Shown here piece by piece: positions 9,728 through 19,700 of a stretch of 64,000 nt of DNA (positions are counted from its first letter, which is position 1; the number at the start of each line of letters is the position of its first letter). This stretch comes from Lachnospiraceae bacterium. Lineage in GTDB: Bacteria > Bacillota > Clostridia > Lachnospirales > Lachnospiraceae. Made by a program: the position numbers and the translations under genes. The notes under the pieces are model-generated. The model worked only from the letters and a program-made list of their open reading frames with translations, did not search any database and was not told the DNA's origin. The DNA lies in the NCBI GenBank assembly GCA_022792335.1, contig JAAWAV010000055.1, positions 62,001 through 126,000 of the forward strand. The letters run 5' to 3'.

Positions 9728-11707
9728 TTAGCATATCTCGGAACCTGAAGGCATATCTTTATCCGGCGTCATCAGGGCCAGATTCCCTTCTGCATCCTCG
9801 GCGCAAAGCAACATTCCTTCGGAGAGAAGTCCCGCCAGTTTGGCCGGCTTCAGATTGGTAACCACCATCACCTTCTTACCGACGACTTCCTCCGGCGTAT
9901 AGTGGCTTTTGATACCGGATACAATCTGGCGCACTCTGCTTCCCACCTTCACCTGGAAGCAAAGCAGCTTCTTGGATTTCTTCACCGCCTCGCAGGCAAC
10001 CACTTCGCCTACCTGGAACTGGAGCTTCCCGAACTCTTCAATCGAAACTTCCGGCTTCGCCTCCAGATCGATAGCGACGCTCTCCCCGGATTCTTTTTCA
10101 CCTTCCTCCGGCTCTTCCTCTGCAGGTTCTGACTTCCCGAATTTTTCCTCTACGTCCTTTAAAACTTCCTGGATATCCAGACGGGCAAAAAGAATTTCCG
10201 GCTTTTCCGTCACTTTATTTCCGGATGGATAGAGACCGAAACGTTTCAGATCCTCCAGGCTTCTCTTTTCACCGCCCACCTGGGCCAGGATTTTCTTTGA
10301 CGTGGAGGGCATAAAGGACTCCAGAAGGCTTGCGCCCATGCAGATTCCCTCCACCAGATTGTAGAGTACCGTCGCCAGGCGGGGCTTCTTCGCCTCGTCT
10401 TTGGCGAGAGCCCAGGGCATGGTCTCGTCAATATATTTGTTGCAGCGTTTGAACAGGGTGAAAATCTCGCTGATGGCATCGGCCACCCGCAGCTCGTCCA
10501 TCTTCGCGCCGACTTTCTCTGCCGCCTCGCAGGCCACTGCTTTCAGTTCCTCATCCACCGGCTCTGCGACTCCGGTGTTTTCCACCACGCCTCCGAAATA
10601 CTTATTGGACATGGAAATGGTCCTGTTCACCAGATTGCCCAGGGTATTGGCCAGGTCAGAATTGAGCCGCTCCACCAGAAGCTCCCAGGAAATCACGCCG
10701 TCGTTGTCAAAGGGCATCTCATGGAGCACGAAATACCGCACTGCATCCACGCCGAAATATTCCACCAGATCGTCGGCGTAGAGCACATTTCCCTTGGACT
10801 TGCTCATCTTGCCGTCTCCCTGCAAAAGCCAGGGATGACCGAATACCTGCTTCGGAAGAGGCACTCCCAGAGCCATCAGGAAGATGGGCCAGTAAATGGT
10901 GTGGAACCGGATGATATCTTTTCCAATCAGATGTAAATCGGCAGGCCAGAATTTCTTGAACTGATCGCTATCTTCCCCGCCGCAGTCATAGCCAATCCCG
11001 GTAATATAGTTGGTCAGAGCGTCCAGCCACACATAGACCACATGTTTCGGATCAAAGTCCACGGGGATCCCCCATTTAAAAGAAGTCCTGGACACACACA
11101 GATCCTGAAGGCCCGGAAGCAGGAAATTGTTCATCATCTCGTTTTTCCTAGACACCGGCTGAATAAACTCCGGGTGCGCGTTGATGTGATCAATGAGCGC
11201 CTGAGCGTACTTGCTCATCTTAAAAAAGTACGCCTCCTCTTTGGCCGGCTGTACCTCCCGCCCACAGTCGGGGCACTTCCCGTCCACAAGCTGGGATTCT
11301 GTGAAAAAGGATTCGCAGGGGGTACAGTAAAGTCCCTCGTAGTGGCCTTTATAGATATCTCCCTGATCATAGAGTTTCTTGAAAATTTTCTGCACCTGGG
11401 CCTCATGATCCGCGTCCGTGGTACGGATAAACTTATCGTAGGACGTATCCATCAAATCCCAGATCCGTTTGATCTCTCCGGCCACCTGATCGACGAATAC
11501 CTGCGGCGTCACTCCGGCTTCTTTCGCCTTTAGCTCAATCTTCTGTCCATGCTCGTCCGTCCCCGTCTGAAAGAACACATCGTAGCCCTGTTCTCTTCTG
11601 TAGCGGGCAATGCTGTCCGCCAGAACAATCTCATAGGTATTTCCGATATGCGGCTTGCCCGACGTATAGGCAATCGCCGTCGTCATATAATAAGGTTTCT
11701 TTGCCAT
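9728..11707 (-). CDS. metG: Methionyl-tRNA synthetase
   Basis: Charges tRNA-Met. The 659-aa protein has the class I signatures HIGN (GKPHIGNTYE) and KMSKS (GDGKMSKSKGN), a zinc knuckle (CTPCESFF ... CPDCGRE), the helical anticodon-binding domain, and a C-terminal EMAP/Trbp111-like tRNA-binding domain from about residue 555, typical of Firmicutes MetG. A Glu/Lys-rich linker precedes that domain. ATG at 11707 with GGAGGGATAG upstream. It heads the metG-DUF4867-tatD-rsmA operon; a -10-like TATAAT lies about 75 nt upstream but its -35 is poor. I saw no T-box. Confidence 0.97.
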   Translation of the reverse strand: MAKKPYYMTTAIAYTSGKPHIGNTYEIVLADSIARYRREQGYDVFFQTGTDEHGQKIELKAKEAGVTPQVFVDQVAGEIKRIWDLMDTSYDKFIRTTDADHEAQVQKIFKKLYDQGDIYKGHYEGLYCTPCESFFTESQLVDGKCPDCGREVQPAKEEAYFFKMSKYAQALIDHINAHPEFIQPVSRKNEMMNNFLLPGLQDLCVSRTSFKWGIPVDFDPKHVVYVWLDALTNYITGIGYDCGGEDSDQFKKFWPADLHLIGKDIIRFHTIYWPIFLMALGVPLPKQVFGHPWLLQGDGKMSKSKGNVLYADDLVEYFGVDAVRYFVLHEMPFDNDGVISWELLVERLNSDLANTLGNLVNRTISMSNKYFGGVVENTGVAEPVDEELKAVACEAAEKVGAKMDELRVADAISEIFTLFKRCNKYIDETMPWALAKDEAKKPRLATVLYNLVEGICMGASLLESFMPSTSKKILAQVGGEKRSLEDLKRFGLYPSGNKVTEKPEILFARLDIQEVLKDVEEKFGKSEPAEEEPEEGEKESGESVAIDLEAKPEVSIEEFGKLQFQVGEVVACEAVKKSKKLLCFQVKVGSRVRQIVSGIKSHYTPEEVVGKKVMVVTNLKPAKLAGLLSEGMLLCAEDAEGNLALMTPDKDMPSGSEIC

Positions 11708-11813
11708 CTTCTATCCCTCCATCATGGTGATCCAATCCCAGGTCCGGGATTTTTCCCTGAATTTAGTCTGTTTTTCATTATACTACAGAATCTGTGGTTT
11801 GTGTGAGAAATAT

Positions 11814-11842
11814 TAGACATTTTTCCTCCAATCGTCTATAAT
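11814..11842 (+). promoter_or_regulatory. Promoter of DUF885 lipoprotein gene
   Basis: TAGACA (11814-11819), 17-nt spacer, TATAAT (11837-11842), about 70 nt before the start codon. Confidence 0.6.
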
Positions 11843-11911
11843 GAAAGTCAAACGACTATTCCATCCTTCTGATGAATATGGTTATAAGGACATGAAAATA
11901 AGGAGGACCTT

Positions 11912-13684
11912 ATGAAACAACGAGTCACCCGCCTGTTGGCTCTGCTCATGGCTGTTATGCTGTTTGTCTGTGGCTGCGGCAGTACAAGCCAGACTCCGCA
12001 GGCCGCCGACGCCGAGCACCAGCGGTTTACAGAATTTTCGGAAAACCTTTTTTGTTCCGAGCTGCTTGCAAACACGATCAATCTGCACTATACTCTGGCT
12101 TACCCTGAAAATCATGGAATTGCAGAGTATGAAGTGGCTTTGCCCACCATAAGCGCCACTACGGAAGAGGAAGATTTCGCCGAAGTTCAGAAGGTTTTAG
12201 ACGACCTTAAGGCCATCGATTACAAGCTGCTTCCTACAGACGACAAACTGACCTACGACGTGTTAAAGGAGTATCTGGAAACTGCTCTGGAGGGGAAAGG
12301 GTTCTATTACTTTTATGAGCCGTTCTCTCCTGTTATGGGTTTTCAGTCCAATCTGTCCATTACGCTGGCAGAATACGCCTTCCGACGGGAGCAGGATGTC
12401 AAAGATTACCTGGAAATCCTTACGCTGATTCCCGCCTATGTGGACTCTCTGATTACCCTGGAAAAAACCCGTTCCAAGATGGGCTACGCCATGCCGGACG
12501 GTTCTATCAGCGAAGTGTTTGAAAGTATTCAGGAATTTTTAAACGCGGGAGAAAACAATATTTTCCTCACGTCTTTTGAAGAACGCCTGGAAGGGCTCCC
12601 CGATCTTTCCGATGCCCAAAAAACAGAATATGCAGAAAAAAACCGGGAGATTCTAAACAGCCAAATTCTTCCTTCCTACAAAAAAATCGGCCGCTGCCTG
12701 CAGGAGGTCCGGGGTACTGCCAAAAACACCCAGGGGCTTTGTCATACGGAAGGCGGCAGCGATTATTACGCTTATCTGTTAAAGAGTACGGTAGGTTCCG
12801 GCCACACTCCGGAAGAGATGCTGGCCTTGGTTCAGGATCAGATTCAGCAGGATCTGACGGAAATGATGATGATCATGAGTAACTCTCCGGAACTTCTGGA
12901 TGGTTTTGACGGCACCATTCCGGAGGATCGGACGCCGGAAGAAATTTTGAACCATCTGGAAGAAGCCATGAAAGAGGATTTTCCGGAACTTCCTGTGGAA
13001 GCTACCTATCAGATCAAATATGTTCCGGAGTATATGGAGAAAAGCACCAGTCCAGCTTTTTACATGACGCCTCCTTATGATCTTCCGGGTGAAAATACGA
13101 TTTATATCAACAATTCTTCCACGGATGAAAATTCCCTGTTTTCCACCCTGGCGCACGAGGGCTATCCCGGCCATCTTTATCAGACGGTCTATGCTTCCGC
13201 CACGTTTTCTAACCCCATCCGGAGTCTGCTTTCTTACCTGGGTTATTCGGAGGGCTGGGGACTTTACGTGGAGCATGAGTCCTATGCCATGAATGACAAG
13301 CTGACCTCCCAGTCGGAGGATATCGCCAGACTGCATCGGTTAAACTCTTCCGTTTCCATCGCCGTTCATGCCCTGCTCGATCTGGAAATTCATTATAACG
13401 GTTCCTCTCCGGAGGACGTTCGCGCCCTGTTATCCGCCTATTTCGGAGATTTGGGCGAAGAGGCCGTCCAGGAGCTCTACGATCTGATCGTCAGCGAGCC
13501 AGCCTATTACCTCAAATATTACGGCGGTTATCTGGAGTTTCTGCTGCTCCGGGAAAAAGCAGAAGGACAGCTGGAAGAAAAATTTGATCTGAAGGAGTTC
13601 CACAAATTCCTTCTGGATATGGGGCCCTGCGCCTTCCCTACCATAGATGCCTATATGGATAACTGGATTGAAAAACAAAAGTAA
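11912..13684 (+). CDS. DUF885 family lipoprotein, predicted zinc metallopeptidase
   Basis: Predicted membrane-anchored extracytoplasmic peptidase, 590 aa. The N-terminus is a lipoprotein signal: basic MKQR, a hydrophobic core, then VCGC with lipidation Cys22. The DUF885 core is mostly helical and carries the zinc-site motif HEGYPGH at residues 415-421, followed about 45 residues later by EGWGLYVEH, which supplies the third ligand Glu in this family. AAGGAGGACC precedes the ATG. DUF885 proteins are common as secreted peptidases in gut Clostridia; the substrate is unknown. The small PH-domain gene starts 36 nt downstream and may be co-transcribed. Confidence 0.88.
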   Translation: MKQRVTRLLALLMAVMLFVCGCGSTSQTPQAADAEHQRFTEFSENLFCSELLANTINLHYTLAYPENHGIAEYEVALPTISATTEEEDFAEVQKVLDDLKAIDYKLLPTDDKLTYDVLKEYLETALEGKGFYYFYEPFSPVMGFQSNLSITLAEYAFRREQDVKDYLEILTLIPAYVDSLITLEKTRSKMGYAMPDGSISEVFESIQEFLNAGENNIFLTSFEERLEGLPDLSDAQKTEYAEKNREILNSQILPSYKKIGRCLQEVRGTAKNTQGLCHTEGGSDYYAYLLKSTVGSGHTPEEMLALVQDQIQQDLTEMMMIMSNSPELLDGFDGTIPEDRTPEEILNHLEEAMKEDFPELPVEATYQIKYVPEYMEKSTSPAFYMTPPYDLPGENTIYINNSSTDENSLFSTLAHEGYPGHLYQTVYASATFSNPIRSLLSYLGYSEGWGLYVEHESYAMNDKLTSQSEDIARLHRLNSSVSIAVHALLDLEIHYNGSSPEDVRALLSAYFGDLGEEAVQELYDLIVSEPAYYLKYYGGYLEFLLLREKAEGQLEEKFDLKEFHKFLLDMGPCAFPTIDAYMDNWIEKQK

Positions 13685-13720
13685 ACCCCGGCATTGCCGT
13701 TTATAAGGAAAGGAGACACT

Positions 13721-14131
13721 ATGAAAAAACAACCGGATGAACTTTGGAGAGACAGGAGACACATTCTCTGGTTTCCTTTCTCCTTTGACAGATATTATAT
13801 TGCGAACGGACGTCTGTACTGCTGCCACGGCCTTTTGAGACAGGATGAGCATGAATGTCTGCTCTACCGGATTCTGGATATTTCCCTGCGTCGAACCCTG
13901 GGAAACCGGCTCTGCGGCACCGGCACCATTACTCTCCGGACCACCGACGCCTCGGATCCGCTCCTGACCTTAAAAAACATCAAGCACAGCCGGGCTGTCA
14001 AGGAAATGCTCAGCAACCTGATTGAGGAAGAGCGGACCCGCAAGGGCATCACCGGCCGTGAAGTTCTCACCAACAGCGGCATGATGGACCAGAACGGCGA
14101 CGGCCGTATCGACATCGACGATTTTCTGTGA
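13721..14131 (+). CDS. Bacterial PH-domain (bPH2/YdbT-like) protein with a C-terminal EF-hand-like loop
   Basis: 136-aa soluble protein. The first 105 residues fit a bacterial pleckstrin-homology domain: FSFDRYYIANGRLYCCHG, LLYRILDISLRRTLGNR, GTITLRTTDAS and ILKNIKH-like segments. The last 15 residues read D-Q-N-G-D-G-R-I-D-I-D-D-F, a textbook calcium-binding EF-hand/dockerin loop, which is unusual for this family. The start is the ATG at 13721 after AAAGGAGAC. It lies just downstream of the DUF885 lipoprotein gene and is followed at once by a large two-way hairpin. Function unknown. Confidence 0.75.
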   Translation: MKKQPDELWRDRRHILWFPFSFDRYYIANGRLYCCHGLLRQDEHECLLYRILDISLRRTLGNRLCGTGTITLRTTDASDPLLTLKNIKHSRAVKEMLSNLIEEERTRKGITGREVLTNSGMMDQNGDGRIDIDDFL

Positions 14132-14143
14132 AACTCCTAAAAA

Positions 14144-14231
14144 GAAACGCCCTCCGGCGCCTGGCTTCGGCTTTGGTCCACGTTGATTTTCTATCGGACC
14201 AAAACAAAAGCCAGGCGCCGGAGGGCGTTTC
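14144..14231. terminator. Large bidirectional hairpin between convergent genes
   Basis: Perfect 24-bp inverted repeat (arms 14144-14167 and 14208-14231) enclosing a second 8-bp repeat (TTTGGTCC 14172-14179, GGACCAAA 14196-14203). T-runs follow on both strands, so it can end transcription of the PH gene and of the convergent hydratase. The arms are much longer than a normal terminator, and the loop shares CCACGTYGATTTT with the element at 29704. Confidence 0.8.
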
Positions 14232-14247
14232 CTTTTTGTATAAAACT

Positions 14248-16623
14248 CTATTTTGACGCTCTATAATAATTGATCAGGCATCCGTCCAGGATAATCTGAC
14301 GCTCATCGTCCGTCAGTTCTCCCATCTTCAGCGTAAACGCCTTCATATCCCCGCTTACCACATAAGCGGGAATCTCCGTCTTTTTCTGTTCTATGGCTTC
14401 TTTTATCTCAGGAATGAAAATCCAGTCGCCATTTTGAAAGGGAAGCTCTCCCTCGTCTAGCAGGAACGGTAGCATCCCCCAGTTGATCAGATTGGAACGG
14501 TAGCGCTTGGTGGCATAACTGTTCGCAATATTGGCCCAGCCGCCCAGCACCTTCTGACAGGAGGCTGCCTGCTCTCTGGCAGATCCATCTCCCGGTTTCA
14601 CCGCAAAGATGGTGCTGCCGATCCCGGTGTTTTCCCGGCTGGCATCCGCATACCTTGTCCGTACGATATCCATAATCCCATGGATCTCCGGCAGAGCATC
14701 ACAGGGGTTTTCCCCATTGACTCTGGCCTTCTCCGCCGCCTGCACCTCTTTCGCCCGTCCCACGTAAGCCGGATCCTTTCTGGAAAGAGTAAATTCTGCC
14801 AATCCCAGAGGATTGGAACGGTACGAAGAAGTCTCGCCAGAGGGAATCAGCTCGTCCGTAGTGGTCACAGGATCATGGATTTCAGAAACCACTTTGAGGA
14901 GCATATGACCCGGCAGTGCCGACATCGCCGGCCAGTCTTTGATATTGGGACCAAAATGAATGTCCACAGAAGCCTCCGCCTGTCCTTTGCTGTCAAAGAC
15001 CCTGTTCTCATAAATCGTCCTGTCAAAGTAATATTTCGGTTTCGTATAATTCACGTCCAGATCCGTCGCCGGAGTCAGACGTCCCTGATTGGCGGCCGTA
15101 GCCGCAATGGAGCGCGCGTCCATAAGCGCCACAGAAGCGATCTGCCCGCTCTGAAGTTTGGAGCCCTCTCTGTTGGGGAAATTCCTGGTGGAATGGCGAA
15201 TGCTGAACGCATTGTTGGCCGGGGTGTCTCCAGCGCCAAAGCAAGGGCCGCAAAAAGCTGTCTTAAGCACCGCGCCCGTCTGAAGAAGCTTTGCTGCCGC
15301 TCCATTTTTGATGAGTTCCATATATACCGGCATACTGGCCGGATATACGCTCAAAGTAAACGTCCCATTTCCGATGCTGGCTCCGTCAAGGATATCTGCC
15401 GCATCGCAGATATTCTCAAAACCGCCGCCGGCACAGCCGGCGATGATCCCCTGGTCCACGAAGAGCTTTCCGTTCTGAATCTTGTCCATCAGAGAAAAGG
15501 CCACAGCGCTGCCCAGGCTCACCTTCGCCCGTTTTTCCACATCCGCCAGCACATCGCCCAGGTTTTCATTGACTTCCTCGATGGTATAGGTATTGCTCGG
15601 GTGGAAGGGCATGGCAATCATTGGTTTCACTTTGCCAAGATCCACCTCTACAATCCCGTCATAATAAGCCACAGCGCCCGGAGTCAGCTCTTTGTAATCC
15701 TCCATGCGGCCGTGAACCTCATAGAAGTCCCGGATCGCCTGGTCTGCCGTGGGCCAGATAGAAGAAAGGCAGGTGGTTTCTGTGGTCATCACATCCACGC
15801 CAATCCGGAAATCCGCACTCAGGTTCGCAATACCGGGGCCCACGAATTCCATAACCTTATTGTTGACATAACCACTCGCAAACACGGCTCCGATGATGGC
15901 CAGCGCCACATCCTGAGGGCCGACCCCCTTCTCCGGCTTTCCGGTAAGATAAATTCCCACCACGCCGGGCATGTTGATGTCATAGGTTTTATTCAAAAGC
16001 TGCTTGACCAGTTCCGGACCGCCCTCTCCCACCGCCATGGTACCAAGCGCCCCATAGCGGGTATGACTGTCAGAGCCCAGGATCATCTTTCCGCAGCCTG
16101 CCAGCATTTCTCTGGCGTACTGGTGGATGACAGCCTGGTGAGGCGGCACATAGACTCCGCCATATTTCTGTGCACAGGTCAGGCCAAACATGTGGTCGTC
16201 CTCATTGATGGTGCCCCCCACTGCACACAGACTGTTGTGACAGTTGGTCAGCACATAGGGAATGGGGAACCTGTCTAACCCGCTGGCCCTGGCCGTCTGA
16301 ATAATTCCCACAAAGGTAATGTCGTGGGAAGTCAGTTTGTCAAATTTAATTTTCAGTTTATCCATCGTCCCGGACGTGTTATGGGCCGCCAGGATCCCAT
16401 AGGCCATGGTATCCTTCGCCGCTTCCCCCTTATCCGGGCAGACGCCAAGTTTTGCCGTAAGCTTCGCCGCACAGGTCTCATCGTCTGCAACCAGCTCCGT
16501 GCCATTTAATAGATAGGCGCCGGTTCCCCATACCCTGACGGATGAAGTCCGTCCGCCTGAAAGGGGCGTGCGTTCCGTTTTTTCCCTTTGGCTACCAGCG
16601 TCCTTTGCGTTTAATGTAACCAT
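14248..16623 (-). CDS. Aconitase-family hydratase (YbhJ-like)
   Basis: 791-aa iron-sulfur hydratase of the aconitase superfamily, in length and order of motifs like the YbhJ-type 'hydratases' rather than AcnA, AcnB or LeuC. Seen are [19 protein letters not shown], a Cys in [10 protein letters not shown] and the paired cluster ligands [15 protein letters not shown], consistent with a [4Fe-4S] cluster. The C-terminal swivel domain contains [18 protein letters not shown] at 16623 after AGGAGG; own promoter at 16661-16689. The substrate is not established; a role as the cell's aconitase is possible but cannot be shown here. Confidence 0.85.
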   Translation of the reverse strand: MVTLNAKDAGSQREKTERTPLSGGRTSSVRVWGTGAYLLNGTELVADDETCAAKLTAKLGVCPDKGEAAKDTMAYGILAAHNTSGTMDKLKIKFDKLTSHDITFVGIIQTARASGLDRFPIPYVLTNCHNSLCAVGGTINEDDHMFGLTCAQKYGGVYVPPHQAVIHQYAREMLAGCGKMILGSDSHTRYGALGTMAVGEGGPELVKQLLNKTYDINMPGVVGIYLTGKPEKGVGPQDVALAIIGAVFASGYVNNKVMEFVGPGIANLSADFRIGVDVMTTETTCLSSIWPTADQAIRDFYEVHGRMEDYKELTPGAVAYYDGIVEVDLGKVKPMIAMPFHPSNTYTIEEVNENLGDVLADVEKRAKVSLGSAVAFSLMDKIQNGKLFVDQGIIAGCAGGGFENICDAADILDGASIGNGTFTLSVYPASMPVYMELIKNGAAAKLLQTGAVLKTAFCGPCFGAGDTPANNAFSIRHSTRNFPNREGSKLQSGQIASVALMDARSIAATAANQGRLTPATDLDVNYTKPKYYFDRTIYENRVFDSKGQAEASVDIHFGPNIKDWPAMSALPGHMLLKVVSEIHDPVTTTDELIPSGETSSYRSNPLGLAEFTLSRKDPAYVGRAKEVQAAEKARVNGENPCDALPEIHGIMDIVRTRYADASRENTGIGSTIFAVKPGDGSAREQAASCQKVLGGWANIANSYATKRYRSNLINWGMLPFLLDEGELPFQNGDWIFIPEIKEAIEQKKTEIPAYVVSGDMKAFTLKMGELTDDERQIILDGCLINYYRASK

Positions 16624-16660
16624 CCTTCAGTCCTCCTTAAGAGCTGTCTTTTCCTATCTC

Positions 16661-16689
16661 ATTATGGTGTAATTTATCTGGTAAGTCAA
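16661..16689 (-). promoter_or_regulatory. Promoter of the hydratase gene
   Basis: Minus strand TTGACT (16684-16689), 17-nt spacer, CATAAT (16661-16666), about 38 nt before the ATG. Confidence 0.65.
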
Positions 16690-16706
16690 GTATTTTTACA
16701 TGGATA

Positions 16707-16738
16707 AAGCGGCGGAGCTTCAAAAAGCCCCGCCGCTT
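16707..16738 (-). terminator. GC-rich hairpin after the surface-protein gene
   Basis: Inverted repeat AAGCGGCGG ... CCGCCGCTT with one interior mismatch, placed 22 nt past the surface-protein stop. The T-run after it is weak, so termination is probable, not certain. Confidence 0.5.
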
Positions 16739-16759
16739 GGAAGTTACCATCCGGTTTCG

Positions 16760-19700
16760 TCAGCATTTCCTCTTTTCATAATAATTTCCCACCAAAAATG
16801 CCATCATGGTAAGCGCCAGAAGGCCATTGATAATCCAGGGAAATTCGTCCGTTTCATCCCCCGTAGCCGCGCCTTTAGCCACATTGTTCGCCGTCGTCCC
16901 GTTCTGTTTTATAGGCGCTTTCGGACTGGCCGAATCACTCTGCGCCATCCGTTCCACCGACATGACAATCAGATAATCGGAAGCATGACTAAAAGTCAGA
17001 TTCACCAAACCGTCTGCGTGGATCAAGCCCGCATCGATAAATACCAGCTTTCCCTCGCTGTCATGATAGAACAGGTTGCCGTAGCTGCCTATATGTTCCT
17101 GTCCCATAGGGAGCGTCAATGTCGCCCGGAAGCCGAAGTCGCCCTCATGTGCCAGAGAGAGCTGGCGCACTGGATTGTCCCCGGCCAGGTTCCGTATGGT
17201 TGAAGTCGGAATCTCCTCCGTATCCAGAATCACCTGCATATTGATATCCCTCAGATTCGCCGCCAGAATATCCATCCCATTGATGGTCCAGGTATAGCCG
17301 CCCATATGTAACTGGACAGACACATTCTTTCCCTTTGCTGCTTCCAGAATCCTTGCAGGAACTACGGTGGCGCTTTCCATGTTTACAGCAATGACTTCTC
17401 CCGCTCCTGCATCGTCAATCTGTTTCACAAGCGCGCTAATTTTCTCCTGAGACAGTTCTTTGGAGGGTTCCTCCGAAGTCGCAGGAATTTCCGGTTCTAC
17501 AGGTTTCTCCGGATCCACAGGCCTCTCTAGTTCTTCCGGATCCACGGGCTTCTCTGGTTCTTCCGGGTTCACAGGCCTCTCCGGTTCCTCCGGATCCACG
17601 GGCCTCTCCGGTTCCTCCGGGTTTTCCAAACTCTTTTTTCCATGTCCCAGGAAGTCCATATCTTCCGTTACAGGAAACGTATTTGCATCTGTCGCCCGCC
17701 GCATCCATGTCACTTCCTCGTATCCTTCAAAAGTTTCCGGAATAGTGACCTGGTCGCCTTTTTCTGCTACCTGACAGACAATAGTCGCAAACATATCGTC
17801 ATAAACTTCTCCCCGATAATATTCAAAATATTCATCTGTAAATGCTGGGTCAATGATATAGCGGACCAAACAGTTCTCATAAACTGCGTTCATGGCAATC
17901 CCGCTTCCATTCTCTATGGAAGTCCCTATATCCAAATTCCATTCTTTAAATCTGAGCCCCGGATACATCTCCGGTACCTTCCCACGGCTTAACTGCTCGA
18001 GCAGTTCCTCCTTTGTAATTCTCTCGTCCAAAAGCAGCGTCTGATCTCTTCCTGCCGTATAATAGCAGCCGTTTCTATCATAGTAGCGCATGCATAGTTC
18101 CAGGAAAATTTTTCCGGAATATTTGGCGACACAACTAATCCATCCGTCTCTCTTAATCACCGAATCTGTTTCATAAGACCCATGATATTCCCAGCCTTCC
18201 AGGTCATATTCTTCCGTCATATTTTCCGGATGATAAGGTTTCTGCGCCGCTACAAATTCTCCGTAAGTAGTTCCCTGATCTACGATTACACTCCGGACTT
18301 CATAGTCTCTGTTTCCTTCTTCATTGATATACTGATATTCTAGCGTAACCAGGTTTTTATCATACTTGGCATAAATAGTCAGGAAATCAAAGATATCCAC
18401 CAACGGTGTATCTTCTGTGATCGCGCCTTCGTTTGTTTCCCAGCCAATCTGTTTCATACCTGGATATGTCGTTCCTGTCTCCGGAAATACAACCCCCGCT
18501 TCTTTTAAGGACTGGCGTCTTTGCACTTTCACTTTCCGTTCCGGTAAAAAATTCCAGCCCCCCTTTGTATCCCTCAGGGCAAAGGAAATGGTAAGCTCCC
18601 TTTCCGGATTCACAAACGTATTTCCGTTATAAACGTTCACATAATAGGGATAATTTTCTTTTCCCAGATTACAATCTGCAGTATTTTCCGCCGCATCCCA
18701 GATAGCAACAGCATTGAGATACCATTCGCATGGATAAGTATTCGCGTCTATCTCAAGGGTACCGTGATACATCCCGTCTGCTGCGTCGTAGGTCAGCTCG
18801 ACTGATTTCGATCCTGCTGCAATATCCGCAACAGCAGTAAAATATGCAAAACCTGTTTCCTGCAGTTCAAAATCACTTGTCGCCTTTATAGTCACCGCCA
18901 GCTTATCCCCGGTCCGGACAATTTCTGTATTTTTCGCCAGAGAAATGGAATCTATCGTCAATGGAGTTACCGCGCTCTTTTTCAGCGTAAAGCCGTATTG
19001 CTCAATTCCATCCAACTCTAGCTTTACGTCCCCTCCCAGTCGATTGACGCAAATCTCTGTCAGCGTCCAGTTTCCATCAGGGAAACTATTATATAGACTT
19101 CCTGAATACTGATTGATTTCTTCCGTCCGGTATACCAAAACAGTACGACTTTCATTGGTTTCATTGTTTTTCATGCGAACGGAAAAGTAACTCTCATCCA
19201 GCATCGGTTCCGTCGCTATCGTCATATTCAGAACATCTTTTACATCCAGCGTCTGGCCGTTCTGGGCAAATGTAAAATCTGTAACCCGGATATTCGCCTC
19301 TTCTGCCTCCGTATGAAACCAGTACAGATACTGGTAGTTCTCGTCCCGTACCTTCCAGGTAGCATAATTGCTCCACTTATCAACAACCCGGATATCTATA
19401 ATATATAACTTTCCTGTTCCTACTTCGCCAAGGGAGAGACGTCCTTCATAACGCTTCGTATTTTCATTATAAGAAAACGTCAGATATTCCACTGCTCCGC
19501 CTTTGTCTGAACTTAAGGCTGCCTCGACCGACTCAATTCCGCTGTCTGCATCATAGGCATTTATATACAGTTCTACGATATCTCCCTCTTTCAGGGTTTT
19601 TCCCTGCTGCGGAAACTCTACCTTCTCAATAACCGGCTTGGTAACATCTGCCTGCTCGTCTGCCCGCGGCAAAACATCTGCTCCTGCTACTTCTCCTTTT

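Noticed and set aside
11708-11911. Possible T-box or SAM riboswitch upstream of metG
   Set aside because: No T-box antiterminator consensus and no SAM-aptamer blocks were found in this short gap, which also holds the divergent lipoprotein promoter.
14680-16278. 532-codon open frame on the plus strand
   Set aside because: It lies fully antisense to the well-supported hydratase gene, has no family-like motifs and no ribosome site; a codon-usage shadow.
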